Below are positions 52,620 to 64,000 of a DNA stretch of 64,000 bases, in pieces. The notes below the pieces were generated by a model. The model was not told the DNA's origin. It made no database searches and saw only the letters and a list, made by a program, of their open reading frames with translations. This DNA comes from Isoetes taiwanensis (taxonomy: Eukaryota; Streptophyta; Lycopodiopsida; Isoetales; Isoetaceae). A program made the translations under genes and the position numbers. Where the stretch lies: NCBI GenBank assembly GCA_021234155.1, contig JAJEKV010000015.1, positions 8,441,662 to 8,505,661 of the forward strand. The letters are read 5' to 3'. Each line of letters begins with the position of its first letter. Position 1 is the stretch's first letter.

Positions 52620-52950
52620 TTACCTTCTTATCATATTTCGGGTATAGGAAGACTGTTGTAGGGGTCTTGGACTAGGTGAACTTGCTTTGTAAGGCATATA
52701 GGCTCTACCTCCCCCAAAAATTGAGGAACGCTGGTATGAATATTTTGGTGCCTCCTCTTCTAGGCTAAAAGCTTTAGCCTCAACTTCTACAACGGTCTTG
52801 GGGTCGACGACGCGTACCATTTTCTTTAGGGTGGGAGATAGCCCTTTGAAATAGCCTTCAACTGCACGGCGCTCGGTAATACCTGGAACATGAAGGTGTA
52901 ACTGCATAAATTCATCAGTGTAGGTTTGGACTGACATGTTCTTCTATTCT
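52620..52950 (-). pseudogene. Chromovirus A gag, 3' part only
   Basis: The minus-strand frame (about 52,937 to 52,620) reads SVQTYTDEFMQLHLHVPGI, YFKGLSPTLKKMV and EAKAFSLEEEAPKY, the C-terminal half of a Ty3/gypsy capsid region. The N-terminal half, primer site and 5' LTR are absent. Sequence homology stops at about 52,950, close to the Helitron remains, so the loss may be linked to that insertion. Confidence 0.75.
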
Positions 52951-53705
52951 AGGCGCCGTCTATATCAGAAAGAATAGATTATAGATGAAATGGGCATATG
53001 AAAAAAGGAATAATGTGACATACACCAAGATCATCCATAATTAAGTAATCGAGCAATTCATAGGACATTAAAATTTATACTATATAAGAAATTAGCGCTG
53101 GCGAAGACAACACCGATATGCTGTGGCTTTGGTTGTAATAGCAGTCTTTCGCGCCCCTGGGAGTTGAACCCAGATTGCCCCTTGGTCATGGAAGGAGTTC
53201 CTTATAGACGATGTTGGTTGTAGTCTTCATCTTATTATCTGCACTTAAAAGAATCAGGACGTCCTCTCTTTTTCGTATGCGAGTGAGTGTTGTGTGAAGT
53301 TGCCCATGTGCGAAGACCTCATTGAGTAAGTCAATTACAATTTTGTTGAGTGTAAGTTCGAGGCAGCTATTGAACGTCATTGAATACGTAGATCGTAAGT
53401 GGGAGTTGACGTCGATGGATTGTCCACCGCCACTTGTTTGGTTGACTAAAAAAAATCAACGCATGATATGGGATGGATGTTGTCTCTTTGGTGTGAATCC
53501 CCTGTGAGTAACTTGACTTGGACAAATCTGTTATATAGTGAGGTTACCATGACCCTCACATTTTTAACGAGACCTCTGTCTCTATTGTGATGTGGCATAT
53601 TGTGTTTGGCTTCAAGCGAAGTTCGTGCTGGAGCAATGATCGGTCTCTGTAGCCATTCAAAAAGTCTGTTGTTGACATCAGATGGTCCTCTAAGACACGG
53701 TCATT

Positions 53706-54500
53706 TTATGTTATTCTATCCACGCTAGAATAGGGTTTATATGGATCTAAGAGAAGTTCTATGACTGTGTCATTGAATTCATCGACGGTGATATTTTTAG
53801 GCGATAGAATTCCTCTGTCTTCGCAAGCTTCTGGGTCTTTGATGATTTGCTTGTTGTATAAAAAATCCACTGCCTCTTGTGGGCTTATAGTGGTTTTGAA
53901 TAGTGCCAATGGGACATTTTCGAGAAGAGTTCCTTCTCTGACAGCGTCGACAAAAGATACAAGCTCAGGATCTCTGGCGATGAGTTCATTAAGTTCGAGT
54001 ACTTCGAAATGGTTCCATAAGTGTGATGATTTGATAGAAGCATTTATTCTTGCTGCCTTACTTGCCTTTCTAACGATTGGCGTGACTTGTCTAAAGTCTC
54101 CCGCCGCTATGAATAGTTTTCTTTCAAAGGGTGCATCTGTTTTCGTTATATTTTGAAGCAACACGTCAACTGCTTCTATGACTGCTCAGTTTGCCATGTG
54201 AAATTCATCCCAAATAATAGTAGTTGCGTGGTTTATTAGGGATGCTCTTGAGGAGTGTGGATCGAGCATCAAATGACAATTAACGTTGTTCTCGATCACG
54301 GGAATTTGAAATAGGGAGTGCGCAGTCCTACCACCTGGATAGAGACATGAGGCTAGTCCAATGATCGCACATGGGAGCACAATTTTTCTTGATCATCGTA
54401 TCCGGAGACAAAGGGCTTTTAAGACGTATATTTTGACAGCTCCTTCTTTACCATAGATGAAGATTGGCAGGAGAATGTCCACCATTGATCGGATCAGAGA
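53706..54500 (-). pseudogene. Helitron PIF1-like helicase remnant
   Basis: Minus strand: a degenerate Walker A region (GKEGAVKI, 54,428-54,451, where PIF1 helicases have GPGGTGKT), an in-frame TGA, then GLASCLYPGGRTAHSLFQIP. Walker B follows as IIWDEFHMAN (54,186 on), then AGDFRQVTPIV (about 54,085-54,120) and a C-terminal stretch to the stop at 53,706. PIF1 helicases unwind DNA 5'-3'; in Helitrons the domain is fused to Rep. Loss of the Walker A threonine and the stop codons make this copy inactive. Confidence 0.8.
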
Positions 54501-55521
54501 TGTGATTATAAATGGTTGATTGATTTTTGTTCATGGTTTGGAGCATAGTGGAACTTTTATCAAGGTATTCTTCGTAGTTGGAAAATTTTGAATGTCTTTT
54601 AATGTGGTGGTTAATGCAGGAAGACCGAATGCATCGATTGGTGGATTAAGTGTTGAACCGTCGATATTGTTGATTTCGTATAGTCCCTCGTTTGATGCGG
54701 TAGACTCATTTCCATGATGCTAGTCGATGAAGTCAGCTGTCATTTCGGTTGAGAATATCTCCCATAGTTTTAACGCGAGTCCACCATCTACTATGAGTAG
54801 TGCAAATAGAAAGGGGAGCTGTAATGGTGTTTGCAAACATGAGGTCGCCTCCTCCATTGTCTTGATTGCCTCCGTCGGTGGTGCTATGAGGCCCATTGCT
54901 TGTGCAGTTTCCTGATATGTTTCACATCGTTGGCCATCGTGAATCTTGAGTTCATCCCAGGATCATGTAGCTATGTGGAGTAATACGATCCTTAGATAGA
55001 ATGCTTCTCCGACCCTCGGAAGTAATAGTCGTATCCTATAAATAAGTTTGCCTCTGGATCTTTTGTGAACGATGTTTTTTGTGGCACCTGAGGATTCTTG
55101 CTCAAGTTGGTCAGTTTGTTTGAGCATAGTACCAGAGCTATACGTTGTGAACGTATATTTTTCATTATCTTGGACATAGGTCAAAATATCAAATTCAGGG
55201 GCAAGTGGATGGAAGTATCTATCTAGTGTAGAAATTTCGATAGATGCTGTAAAAGTTCTTCAAAATCGGTTTTGTTTGTCCTCATAAATGGAGGGGGAGA
55301 CATTTTACGGATGGGTGCTTCTCGGTCATATGATATGACATGGCAGGCTCCATTGACAAAAGGTATCGTGCTGATATGTAATCTTGTACTTCATTCTTAG
55401 TGCGTGCTTGTGTCGTGCTAGATCCACTTCTACTATTTGATTTGTCTTGTGTCTGTGATTGTGCGCTATGATCGACTTCGATGTGGAACCGCGTGGTGTT
55501 GAATTCTTTGTATATGTATCC

Positions 55522-56900
55522 CTAGAGATATGTGAATATGTATATAGTTAATGCGACATCCGCATAAACGTGACAGTCCAGTTCTCTTAATATAAATGGC
55601 ATATAGGGGATGACATTCATGCCTGCCTCGGTTCTCCTTTTGTACTGCACATAGCCCTTTTCATCAGTGTATGTTTTTCGGTTAATGGGTCTTGGGTAAC
55701 CGTAGCAGCATTGACCGTTGTCTTTGAGGCATTGCTTCGAATGACTGTAAATCATATATTTTTTCACTTGTGTTCTGAGCGTTTCATCGATCATGGCAAT
55801 TGGGTCATCGATCGTGGCTAAAATTAGGTCATCGATCATGGCAATTGGAAGTTCGTGCTCTGTATTTGTAATAATATGCGAATGTGGTAATCCATATTTT
55901 TAGAATTCAAGTACGTGTATCAAGTAAGATATAGGGCCAAAGTATTTACGAATAATGTCTTTCGCGTGTTGAAGCCTTTCGTGGAATGATCTGACTATAA
56001 TTGTTGGAATATCTGATGCATGTTGACCGGGTGCTAATTTACATTTAATTTCTGACCAGTTGGAATTTGTGGTGATTGTTATGAAGAAGCAGGACTTTCC
56101 GTATTTTCTCGGCAATGCAAATTGTCGGCGACTTGCACTGAACACCATCTCTTACATCCCAAGAAAGATGCAAGAAGTGTTCCTTGGCGTGTATCTTTGT
56201 CTTCGTCATCAATGAAATCTTCTTCATGTCGTGTCCTTCTGTTGCGATGTAGTTGAGGCGCTCTTCCTCAACTCTTGAGTACGTGTCCACTAGATACTCA
56301 TTGCAGAGCCTGCCGAGTTGTATAAAGCGGTGCTCATGCAGCAATCTGGTTTGGTACCAATCTATACGTGACATTTTTTGTTGGTTTCTTGGATGCCATC
56401 CAAGAGTGCCATGAGGAAAGAATAATGGATATTGAAGTGATACATATGTGGGATCGAGAATACTTGTGAATACTGGTTTGTGCTCTCTTCCCATCCATAC
56501 CACAGCTGATCTTGGCTCTATTGTGATGCTATTGTTTGCGTGGACAATTGTGGCAAATTCATTCGATGCAGGTGCATCGGCAAGTGTTAGTTTTGCTGGA
56601 CATAGATATAACTCTCTCACTATCTTCAACTCTTTAAAATATGGACTTGTAATATCTAACACTGAAGCGACTTCCATGATCCAGTTTGTCGGTCACTTGC
56701 AGACAAAAGATGATGGCAACACATGCTGGAAGCTTTAGATCTACAAAGTTTCCCTTGACACCGAGTGCTGTAAAACAGAAGAGGTTATGGATGATACGTG
56801 AATTTGAGCCAAATTCATGTATTGAGTAAACATGTTTCAGCTTGCTAGAAAGCTCTTCAAGTGGCGGGAGCAATCAGAGACCATTGTTGCACCAGAATAC
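55522..56900 (-). pseudogene. Helitron Rep (HUH endonuclease) remnant
   Basis: Minus strand, Helitron_like_N then Rep: YPLFFPHGTLGWHPRN (about 56,400-56,450), CNEYLVDTYSRVEEERLNYI, FITITTNSNWSEI, LAPGQHASDIPTIIVRSFHE. The HUH motif KYGLPHSHIIT follows (His-Ser-His at 55,876-55,884), then QCCYGYPRPINRKTY. A tyrosine-rich IYIFTYL, stop, GYIYKEF stretch near 55,500-55,550 corresponds to the two-tyrosine region. A TAA lies just before the HUH motif and a frame break near 56,140-56,160. It would nick and transfer single-stranded DNA if intact. Confidence 0.82.
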
Positions 56901-57000
56901 AGGATTATCGGAGTTAAGCATTTCAATCTGGCATGTTTCGCATCTCCTATTCCATTTCAAGAGCTCATAACCCACAGGTTTAACGTTTAGTTCCATGAGA

Positions 57001-58384
57001 AGTATTGGAGAATGTGAAAAAAGGGTACTTTGTTCGCCTCAAGCCAAGCAACCTAGATGTATATCTAGTTTGACTGAGTGAGACACTTTCTGAACCTACC
57101 CAACATGAGGGTAAACTTAGACTAGGGAATAATTGAATAGAAGTTCAACCTTGGCTGCCAAAGTGGAGTAGGAGGAAAAAAAAACAAGTGAAGAGGTTAT
57201 GGAGATTGTTGGGAGAAGACTTAGGTTTCTATTTCTTTGGATCCACCAAGGGAAGAAAAAGTAAGTTGTATACTCTTGCCATCGCATCCATACAGGACAT
57301 AAGATTCCTAAAGACATGCAAAGAAGGCAAAGTATATCTCAAGTTTGAGATTATCTTTTCTCACTTGTTCGCATCACCTTACAGTATGTATCTCCAAGTC
57401 TATATTATAATTTGACTTATGTACCAATTGTTATTGGCATAGATGTTCCATTCCTCTTTTTGTTAACTTATGAAGGTGTTCCACTCTTACTTTTAACTAT
57501 AATGGGTTAAACTTCTCATTTGCAAAAATGTATCACATCTTTCAATTTAATTGCATTTGATTAGGATTTTCGAAAATAAGATTGTTACAATATCCAAGTA
57601 AAGCCTTGCTGGTCTTTATAAGAAAAATGAATAAGCCTTGATGCTGAGTAGAAATGAATGAGAGCAGTTCTTGGCCATAGGATCATTAGGATGCTTTCCA
57701 CTCGCCCAAATATCAATGTTCATATTTCCTAAACTATGGAGAGCATCCTCATTGACTTCCTCCTTCTTATTGAACCTATTAGGCATCTCAACTCGTAATT
57801 GTACAAGCTTGCTCTAAAAAAAAAACAATTAAAAACAATGAATCTTTTCTATTTGCATGAAGCTTCTTATCTTAGCCATGGTTCTTCAATATTCTCATTG
57901 TAGACAGTTTCGGCAACCAAATTGATGGGATTCTTTGACAAAATTAGAGGAAAAAACAAAATTTGACCCTCGGATTTCAGCAATAAATAATGTCAAATCA
58001 AATTTGAATATCACCCTCCAAAATCTAGCGCTCAATTTGAAGGTCCTTTGACCAACCCTGCTTGATAGAGATAAACCTGAAGCTAGTTTTGAGGAAAATA
58101 TAGACAATCTTCTTCATGATTACCTGTCTAACAGCTCACAACCCATCATAATTAGGTTTGCCAACTTTGGGAGAGCGTTTTTTGCCCAATTCTGCAGGTT
58201 CAGGAATAGGGTTGAAATTAAATTTGGGGAAGGCTTGGAGGGCCCTTAACTGATCCCATCAAACCTCTAATAGGAGTGACGTTGTAGTCCATAAAGAGAG
58301 GTCCCTTTCACTTTTGTTACATGACGGAGTATGGCACCTGTAACAAATGCATCTAGAATTGTTAATTTGACAAGGTGTGTGTTA
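57001..58384. other. Gene-free stretch between Helitron and chromovirus B
   Basis: AT-rich with no domain on either strand. Short frames at 57,188-57,415 (+) and 57,895-58,107 (-) look random. The right edge is the LTR of chromovirus B. Confidence 0.5.
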
Positions 58385-59294
58385 CGAACCAAAATTTTAG
58401 TACCAAAAATTTCGATTTGTATTCACATCAAACCATTAGAGTACACAGAACAAGTACTGCCTCCCACGAGGCTATATATATGAAAGCCACGTATACAAAT
58501 AACAAGATGACAATACAAGATAACTAAATATACACGTACGCTCCGCCAGCTATCAAACAGCATGCACAAGCTTCCACGTGTTAGTAACATGCATAAGAGT
58601 TATCCAGTAATGTCAACATGAAGCAACGACTGACGGACTGCAAGTACACACATATGGAATACACCACACGCACCATAGCATCTGCCAAGAAAACACACCC
58701 CGCCATATCTAGACAGTACGTCGTCTAGAACCCCCCGCTGGTGGATCCAATGTAAGGGAGAAACTGCAGGCATCACAAGGACTCAGGCTACTAGACTGTG
58801 TTCCACATGCCACTGTCCCATACCAGCGACAGGCTTTACCTCACCAATACCTTTAGTTCCTCTCTAGACAAGCCACACTCCTGTGTAACTATGCCATGCA
58901 CAAAACTCCCTTGGGTAATTACTTACTGCTAATTCCCGTATTCAGGCTGCTGTTCCGGCAACAGGGTGGCATCCCCGATTTAAGGGGTGCTCACCATTTT
59001 AACCTCAATGATTTTTAAACCATTCAAATGCCTTTTAAGGTCCAATGGTTCTTTTAAATCATTAAACATATTGCAACCTTAACTACATTGTTTCCACAAT
59101 GTTAAGGCATCCCGCAACCACGTTTCCATTATAACATCTGGTTGCGCCCTAGTCTAAGATCTACCATTAACTGAGACTAGAGAATACCATACGACCGTTA
59201 TGGGCCAAATACCATAGAACATTTCATTATGCCCAATATTAATATGCATGCACAATATATAACAATGGTCTGTAAGAATATTTTAGGCATAACA
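58385..59294 (-). repeat. 3' LTR of chromovirus B
   Basis: Minus strand: polypurine tract GGGGAAGGGGGAGAG, then TAA, then TGTTATGCCTAAAATATT at 59,294. The far end reads ...AAATTTTGGTTCG at 58,385, matching the ...TTTTGGTTCA end of the 5' LTR at 63,947. About 910 bp. Confidence 0.8.
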
Positions 59295-59372
59295 TTACTC
59301 TCCCCCTTCCCCGGGATTCTTGTCCTCAAGAATCGGCTCCAGACCATTGAGCCATAACATCCGGATATTGAG

Positions 59373-62300
59373 TCATGAAACGACGACTCTCCCACGTCGC
59401 CTCTGAGACAGGTCTATGTTTCCATTTTTTACCAGAAATTCCATCTGGTCTCTTTGGCGGATCTGCACTATCCGGGAATTCAATATTCTTTCAGGGGTAG
59501 GGATTCTATCCAACTCCACCATGTGTTCCTGAGAAGGCACAACATTCGCAGCTTTCCCCAGAGCTGGTCGCGACTGGCTCACATGGAAAACTGGATGAAT
59601 ATCCACATTCGGTGGAAGTTGCAACTTGAAAGCAACATCACCATATTTCTTCAAAATCTTTATGAGGACCACTGTATCTTGGAGAGAGCTTTGGTTCTTT
59701 CCTGCAAGCAATGGTAAAAGTGCTTTTCTTTTCAGATTTGCAGGAAAGACCACACGAAGGTACACCATCTGACCCTCATGCAGCTCGATCGGGGCTCTTG
59801 ACAAATTGGCACGTGCCCTTGCCCGATCCTGGGCCTGTCTCATATGTAATTGACACAACCCAAGTGTCACATCCATGCCTTCAAGCATACTTATAGCAGC
59901 ATCAGTTTCAGCCCTTCAAAACCAAGCGATACAGGTCCTCTGGAATTTCTCCCAAACATAGCCACAAACGGGCTAGTCTTGATGCCTTGTTGGAACCCAT
60001 TATTGTAAGCAAACTCTACAATTGGCAAATAGTCCTCCCATCTGGATTGCTGAGTGGCCACATAAGATCTAGTATATCCTCCAGAATTTGATTCACTCTT
60101 TTAGTTTGCCCATCCGTTTCCGGATGATCTCCACTAGAAGAGTGCATTTTAATGCAGAGAACAATTCGCGCCGGAAATTCCCAGTGAATTTCACATCTCG
60201 ATCGCTTACAATAGCTTTGGGTAATCCAAAAATAGGAAATATGTGCTGCATATAAGTCTTGGCCACTGCCAAGCCATCATCATTCTTTGTCAGAGGTATA
60301 AAGCATGCATATTTCGTCAACCTATCCACAATGACAAGTATCTGAGTATAGTGATGCATAGTACGAGGCAACTTCACAATGAAATCCATAGAGATTTCAC
60401 TCCATCTCTCCTCTGGCACAGGCAGAGGTTGTAGAAGCCCTGGAGTCTTGCCTCGACTCGCTTTAACCTGCTGACAAGTCTCACAAACTTTTACATATTC
60501 CTGCACATCTTCTTTCAAGCTAGGCCAATAAAACATTCTCTTGAGCGATTCATAAGTTTTCCATTCACCCCCATGCCCAGCATAAGGTGCATCATGAAAT
60601 TCACTCAATAATTGCTTTCTCAAAGTGTCCACAGCAGAAACATAAATACGTCCATTACCAGAGTCCATTCTGGATAAGCATCCGGTAACTTGGATAGATG
60701 CTGCATACTCAAAATATAGGCATCCAAGTCATATGCTTGTCGAATCTGTGACACCAAAGCAATTTCACATTGAACCATCACATTTACTTCCCGAACCCTA
60801 GAAAGAGCATCAGCAACAGGATTCTTTTTCCCGGGAAGATGTTCAACATGAAAATGAAATTGAGAAAGAAAGTATAACCACCTAGCTTGCCTTGGACTTA
60901 CCTCGGCTTGGCTTTGCAGTAATTTCAACGGCTTATGATCAGTATAGACCACAGACTCGCACTTGTTGCGGAGATAATGTTTCCAGACTTTGAGCGCATG
61001 AACCACGGCCAGTAACTCCTGCTCATAGGTGGAATAATTCTTCTCAGCGGCATTGAGTTGGCGACTTTCATACGCCACCACCCTGCCATCCTACATGAGG
61101 ACAGCACCAATGGCATAACCACATGCATCTGTGTAAACCTTATAAGGTCTACTCATGTCTGGAATCAACAGAATAGGCGTCGAGGTCAGTAACCTCTTTA
61201 GCATATCCATTGCCTGCTGCTGCTTCACCGTCCATTGCCATTGGACATTAGTTTTCAACAACATAGTCAAAGCAGCTGCAATCTTGGCAAATTTCTAGAC
61301 AAATCTGCGATAATAGCTGGCCAATCCCAAGAAATTACGCAACTCAGATACATTCTTTGGCACAGGCCAAGACTGAATTGCTTCCGTCTTCCTGGGATCT
61401 ACAGCTACACCTTCAGCAGATACAATGTGGCCCAAATATTCCATTTGTGCTTTCAGAAATTTACACTTTGACATCTTTGCATACAACTTATGCTGTCTGA
61501 GCAGAGTTAGCACAGAACGCAAATGATTCACATGCTCATCCAAGGTTTTGCTATAAACCAGGATATCATCTAAAAATACTTCAACAAAAGTATCAAGACA
61601 TCCTGCAAAAACCTCATTCATCATTCTGAAAAAAGTAGCAGAAGCATTCGTTAGTCCAAAAGGCATCACCAAAAATTCAAAATGACCAAACGTGGTCCTG
61701 AAGGAAGTCTTATTTACATCGACTCCTTCACCCTTATCTAGTGATAACCACTGCGCAAATCCAACTTAGAAAAATATTTAGCTCCTGTTAATCTATCCAT
61801 AATCTCGTCAATTCTAGGCAAGGGGTACCTATTCTTGATCGTTGATCTTATTCAAACTCCGCGATAATCAATGCACCCCGCATTGATCCGTCCTTTTTCT
61901 TGACTAGAATGACAGGAGCACCATAAGGGGATTTGCTAGGTCTCACAAACCCTTTGGCTAACAGCTCATGAACCTACTTCGTTACCTCCTCTTGTTCCAA
62001 TACGGACAATCTATAAGGGCTAAGAAACACAGGTTTGGATCCAGGCTCTAAATCAATCTCATGTTCAATCTCTCTACTAGGTGGAAGGCCTTCAGGCAGT
62101 TCCTCAGGGAACACATCCTGAAATTCATACAACAGATCCTGCAACTCTCTCTGGCCTTTTGAATTCTCTATGACCCCACTATCAGTGCTCATATGACAGC
62201 ACTCAAAAGCAGGATAATATTCATCAATAAATAGAAGAGAACATTGATTGGAAGATTTACGTACCAGTTTCTTGACCTGAAGCGACGACACGATCTTGGA

Positions 62301-62916
62301 AAGCTCCCGTCAAAGGACTCCCCTGCAGATAGATCTCCCGTCCATCATGCTTTAGCATCACCTGGTGAGTATTCCAATCTATTGCAGTAGGCTTAACCCA
62401 CTGCAACCATGTTATCCTCAGCACCATATCATATCGGCCAACATCCAAGAGGTCAAAATCAAGCTTTTCCTGGTATCCTTGAATGCACAAGGGCACCCCA
62501 ACAGCTTTACGATTCTCCGCCTGAGAATCATTCACAAAAGGCCCATCCACCTTGTACTTATTAGTCTTTACACAAGGTAGGTGCAGTTCTTCCACTAACT
62601 TAGAAGATATAAACATGTCAGAACAGCCACAATCCAACAACACAACGTCGTTTCGGCCCATGATTCTGCCCAAGAATCTAATCACACGTCCAGCAAACAT
62701 GTCCATGATGTCCTTGCTCGCGGGCTTGTCCAGCGGGCATAGCTCTTTCCATGGCAATGGCTGAAACCATCTTAGATTCCAATACTTCTTGACCTTTTTG
62801 GTCCGCGTTTGCTTTCTTGTTGCGTGGCTGAGAGCATTCACGACTAATGTGCCCGGGATCCCCACACCTATAGCGAGAAAAATCCCTTCACAGGACCACC
62901 TGGACTTAGAGTCCAC
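59373..62916 (-). pseudogene. Chromovirus B pol
   Basis: Minus-strand order: protease VVLLDCGCSDMFISSKLV (about 62,600-62,655; the usual D-S/T-G reads D-C-G); RT with HEIDLEPGSKP (about 62,045-62,075), [13 protein letters not shown] and the intact box [11 protein letters not shown] (61,550-61,590). RNase H covers 60,620-61,081 (YESRQLNAAEKNYSTYEQEL, VYTDHKPL). Integrase covers 60,093-60,668, with H...C-X2-C (CETCQQVKAS), SMDFIVKLPR and VSDRDVKFTG. The C-terminal region has RDQMEFLVK... (59,373-59,888), the chromodomain position. Frame breaks lie at about 61,690-61,960 and 60,100. Codon content is otherwise open over long stretches, suggesting moderate age. Confidence 0.82.
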
Positions 62917-63008
62917 CTTAAGCTTCTTGGACTCTCCACTGCGGACTTAGACTTTTTGGGCGCTTAGACTTTTCGGGACTTTTCTTCTTGAAAAACTGTT
63001 TTTCTTCT

Positions 63009-63492
63009 TCAAGAACCGGGGCGTCCTCTTGAAGGACTCATCCTCTTCCCAAGGCGGCGAGCCAACATCGTTGCTCTCTCAAAATCCTCGGGCTTCAATC
63101 CGATTATACGCTTCTTGAGAGCAACACTAGATAGACCACCTAGGAAGAAATCCACTGTAGGGCCTCGGACAAGTCTCCAACCACAATGGATATAACCCGT
63201 TACCTTATTGATATAAGCAGCAGAGAACCGGTCTGCTACGGTCACGCTTAACTTCTCAAAGCGCATCCACGAGCATCATCTTTGAGGTGCATACTCCCCA
63301 ATAAAGTATTTCACGAAATCCGGACCAAGTATTCACCTCCTTTTTCATGGTAGGACCATTCCATATAAGTCCAGATTTCAGATCTGCGCATAATAAACAA
63401 CGGCCCTTATCACCTTTATTGGTAGCCTCAAAGAAGGTCTCAAGCTTGTCAATCCAAGCCATCGCCTCCTCAGGATGCCTTTCCCATCCCAA
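63009..63492 (-). pseudogene. Chromovirus B gag, broken
   Basis: Two minus-strand pieces. 63,492-63,256 contains AMAWIDKLETFFEATN; 63,266-63,009 contains VDFFLGGLSSVALKKRIIGL and FERATMLARRLG. The pattern is that of a Ty3/gypsy capsid. A zinc-knuckle region followed by the protease frame is expected at about 62,780-63,000, where a CPGDPGHISREC-like stretch is interrupted by frame shifts. No intact gag frame. Confidence 0.65.
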
Positions 63493-63927
63493 TCAAGGGA
63501 TCTTTTGTGCTTCGAGGCTGCGGATGTCCTCCTTGCTCAATCGGAACTCTTCGGTGGTTGCTCCCACAAGCGGCACTAGTACCAGGATACATCGGGTCCA
63601 CCACCACTATCTGGGAGACTTCCCGCTTTCTCCGCTAGACTTCCCTAGGCCATCCGTGCCGGCCAAGAATTCTCCAACACAGTTCTCATAGCATTACAGT
63701 GTCTATCGGACCTTGAGGCTCTCTGCTTTGCCTCCCAACAAGTCCTCGCCCCACCTGCGTGCGCATGGTCTCCGGGTTCTTACGGGTTTCTTGTGCAGCG
63801 GCGGCCCCAGCCCTCATTACATCGGGTTCCTCCTCCATAGGAGTAAACGCCTTACCTTTCACGGTATGTGTGCTGCACTAGTCTCGTCGTGCTCCATCTC
63901 GGCTACTCAAGATCCAAGCCACAACTC

Positions 63928-63940
63928 GGGCTCGATACCA
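63928..63940 (-). promoter_or_regulatory. Putative primer binding site of chromovirus B
   Basis: Minus strand TGGTATCGAGCCC lies six bases inside the LTR end (GGTTCA). It begins like the initiator tRNA-Met site (TGGTATCAGAGC) but diverges after eight bases, so the primer tRNA is uncertain. Confidence 0.5.
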
Positions 63941-63946
63941 GCATTC

Positions 63947-64000
63947 TGAACCAAAATTTTAGTACCAAAATTTCAATTTATATTTACATCAAACCATCAA
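63947..64000 (-). repeat. Beginning of the 5' LTR of chromovirus B (partial)
   Basis: TGAACCAAAATTTTAGTACC and onward to the window edge match 58,385-58,440. The rest lies outside. Confidence 0.8.

Larger units (their letters stand above)
53157..57000 (-). mobile_element. Helitron remnant (RepHel on the minus strand), ends unresolved
   Basis: Rep and helicase remains are collinear on the minus strand between chromovirus A and a gene-free stretch. I could not fix the 5' TC or 3' CTRR ends. The 3' end should lie at the left near 52,950-53,200, where CTAG occurs (for example 52,946-52,956), but a hairpin could not be confirmed by eye. Confidence 0.65.
58385..64000 (-). mobile_element. Chromovirus B, Ty3/gypsy with chromodomain, 5' LTR cut by the window edge
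   Basis: Minus-strand element: 5' LTR (63,947 to beyond 64,000), primer site, gag, protease, RT, RNase H, integrase, chromodomain, polypurine tract and 3' LTR (58,385-59,294). The two LTRs share AACCAAAATTTTAGTACCAA and CATCAAACCAT at their matching ends. Domain order is complete, so this is the best-preserved LTR element of the window, though frames are broken in gag and in the RT N-terminus. Confidence 0.85.

Noticed and set aside
53157-53173. Possible tRNA gene on the minus strand
   Set aside because: A perfect T-arm (5-bp stem, TTCAACT loop) and a B-box match are present, but no D-arm, anticodon arm or pairing acceptor strand was found. At most a tRNA or SINE scrap.

Overview
This is a piece of a land-plant nuclear chromosome: spliced genes with GT-AG introns, a chloroplast-targeted NADPH-thioredoxin reductase C (NTRC), a plant-type ABCC transporter, and a dense layer of nested transposable elements (TEs). 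A Ty3/gypsy gag of the Tcn1/Sushi type and a reverse transcriptase (RT) that is neither Ty1, Ty3 nor L1 make a fern, lycophyte or gymnosperm-like genome plausible. That placement is an inference. No rRNA or complete tRNA gene was found.

Layout. 1-1,500: gene-free, with a GAGAGG microsatellite. 1,596-7,054 (+): multi-exon ABCC transporter with several indel frame breaks. 7,055-9,463: gene-free, with one tandem duplication. 9,501-19,658: a composite element in which two 2.9-kb direct repeats flank a 4.3-kb core. The core encodes a Penelope/rvt-like RT with an RYMDD box and an unrecognised N-terminal protein. 19,660-29,760: related repeat fragments, a large inverted repeat and two L1-type LINE copies in opposite orientation. 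30,809-31,753 (+): RRP43, an exosome core subunit, intact and uninterrupted. 33,692-38,107 (-): NTRC in ten exons, convergent with RRP43. 38,108-40,837: gene-free, with local tandem repeats and one insertion.

40,838-47,385 (+): a decayed Tcn1-like Ty3/gypsy element. It is interrupted by an 891-bp terminal-inverted-repeat (TIR) element and by a 2.7-kb non-autonomous LTR retrotransposon with a 5-bp target duplication. About 47,400-52,950 (-): a defective chromodomain Ty3/gypsy element (chromovirus A). About 53,160-57,000 (-): a decayed Helitron RepHel gene. 58,385-64,000 (-): a second, more complete chromovirus (B), whose 5' LTR runs off the window.

Three host genes were recognised and they share no evident pathway: ABCC is a membrane transporter, RRP43 works in RNA processing or decay, and NTRC in plastid redox control. 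Frame breaks in otherwise well-conserved exons are mostly small indels, several in homopolymers. This fits consensus (assembly) errors at least as well as true pseudogenisation. The most unusual object is the 9.5-19.7 kb RT element with its long direct repeats.
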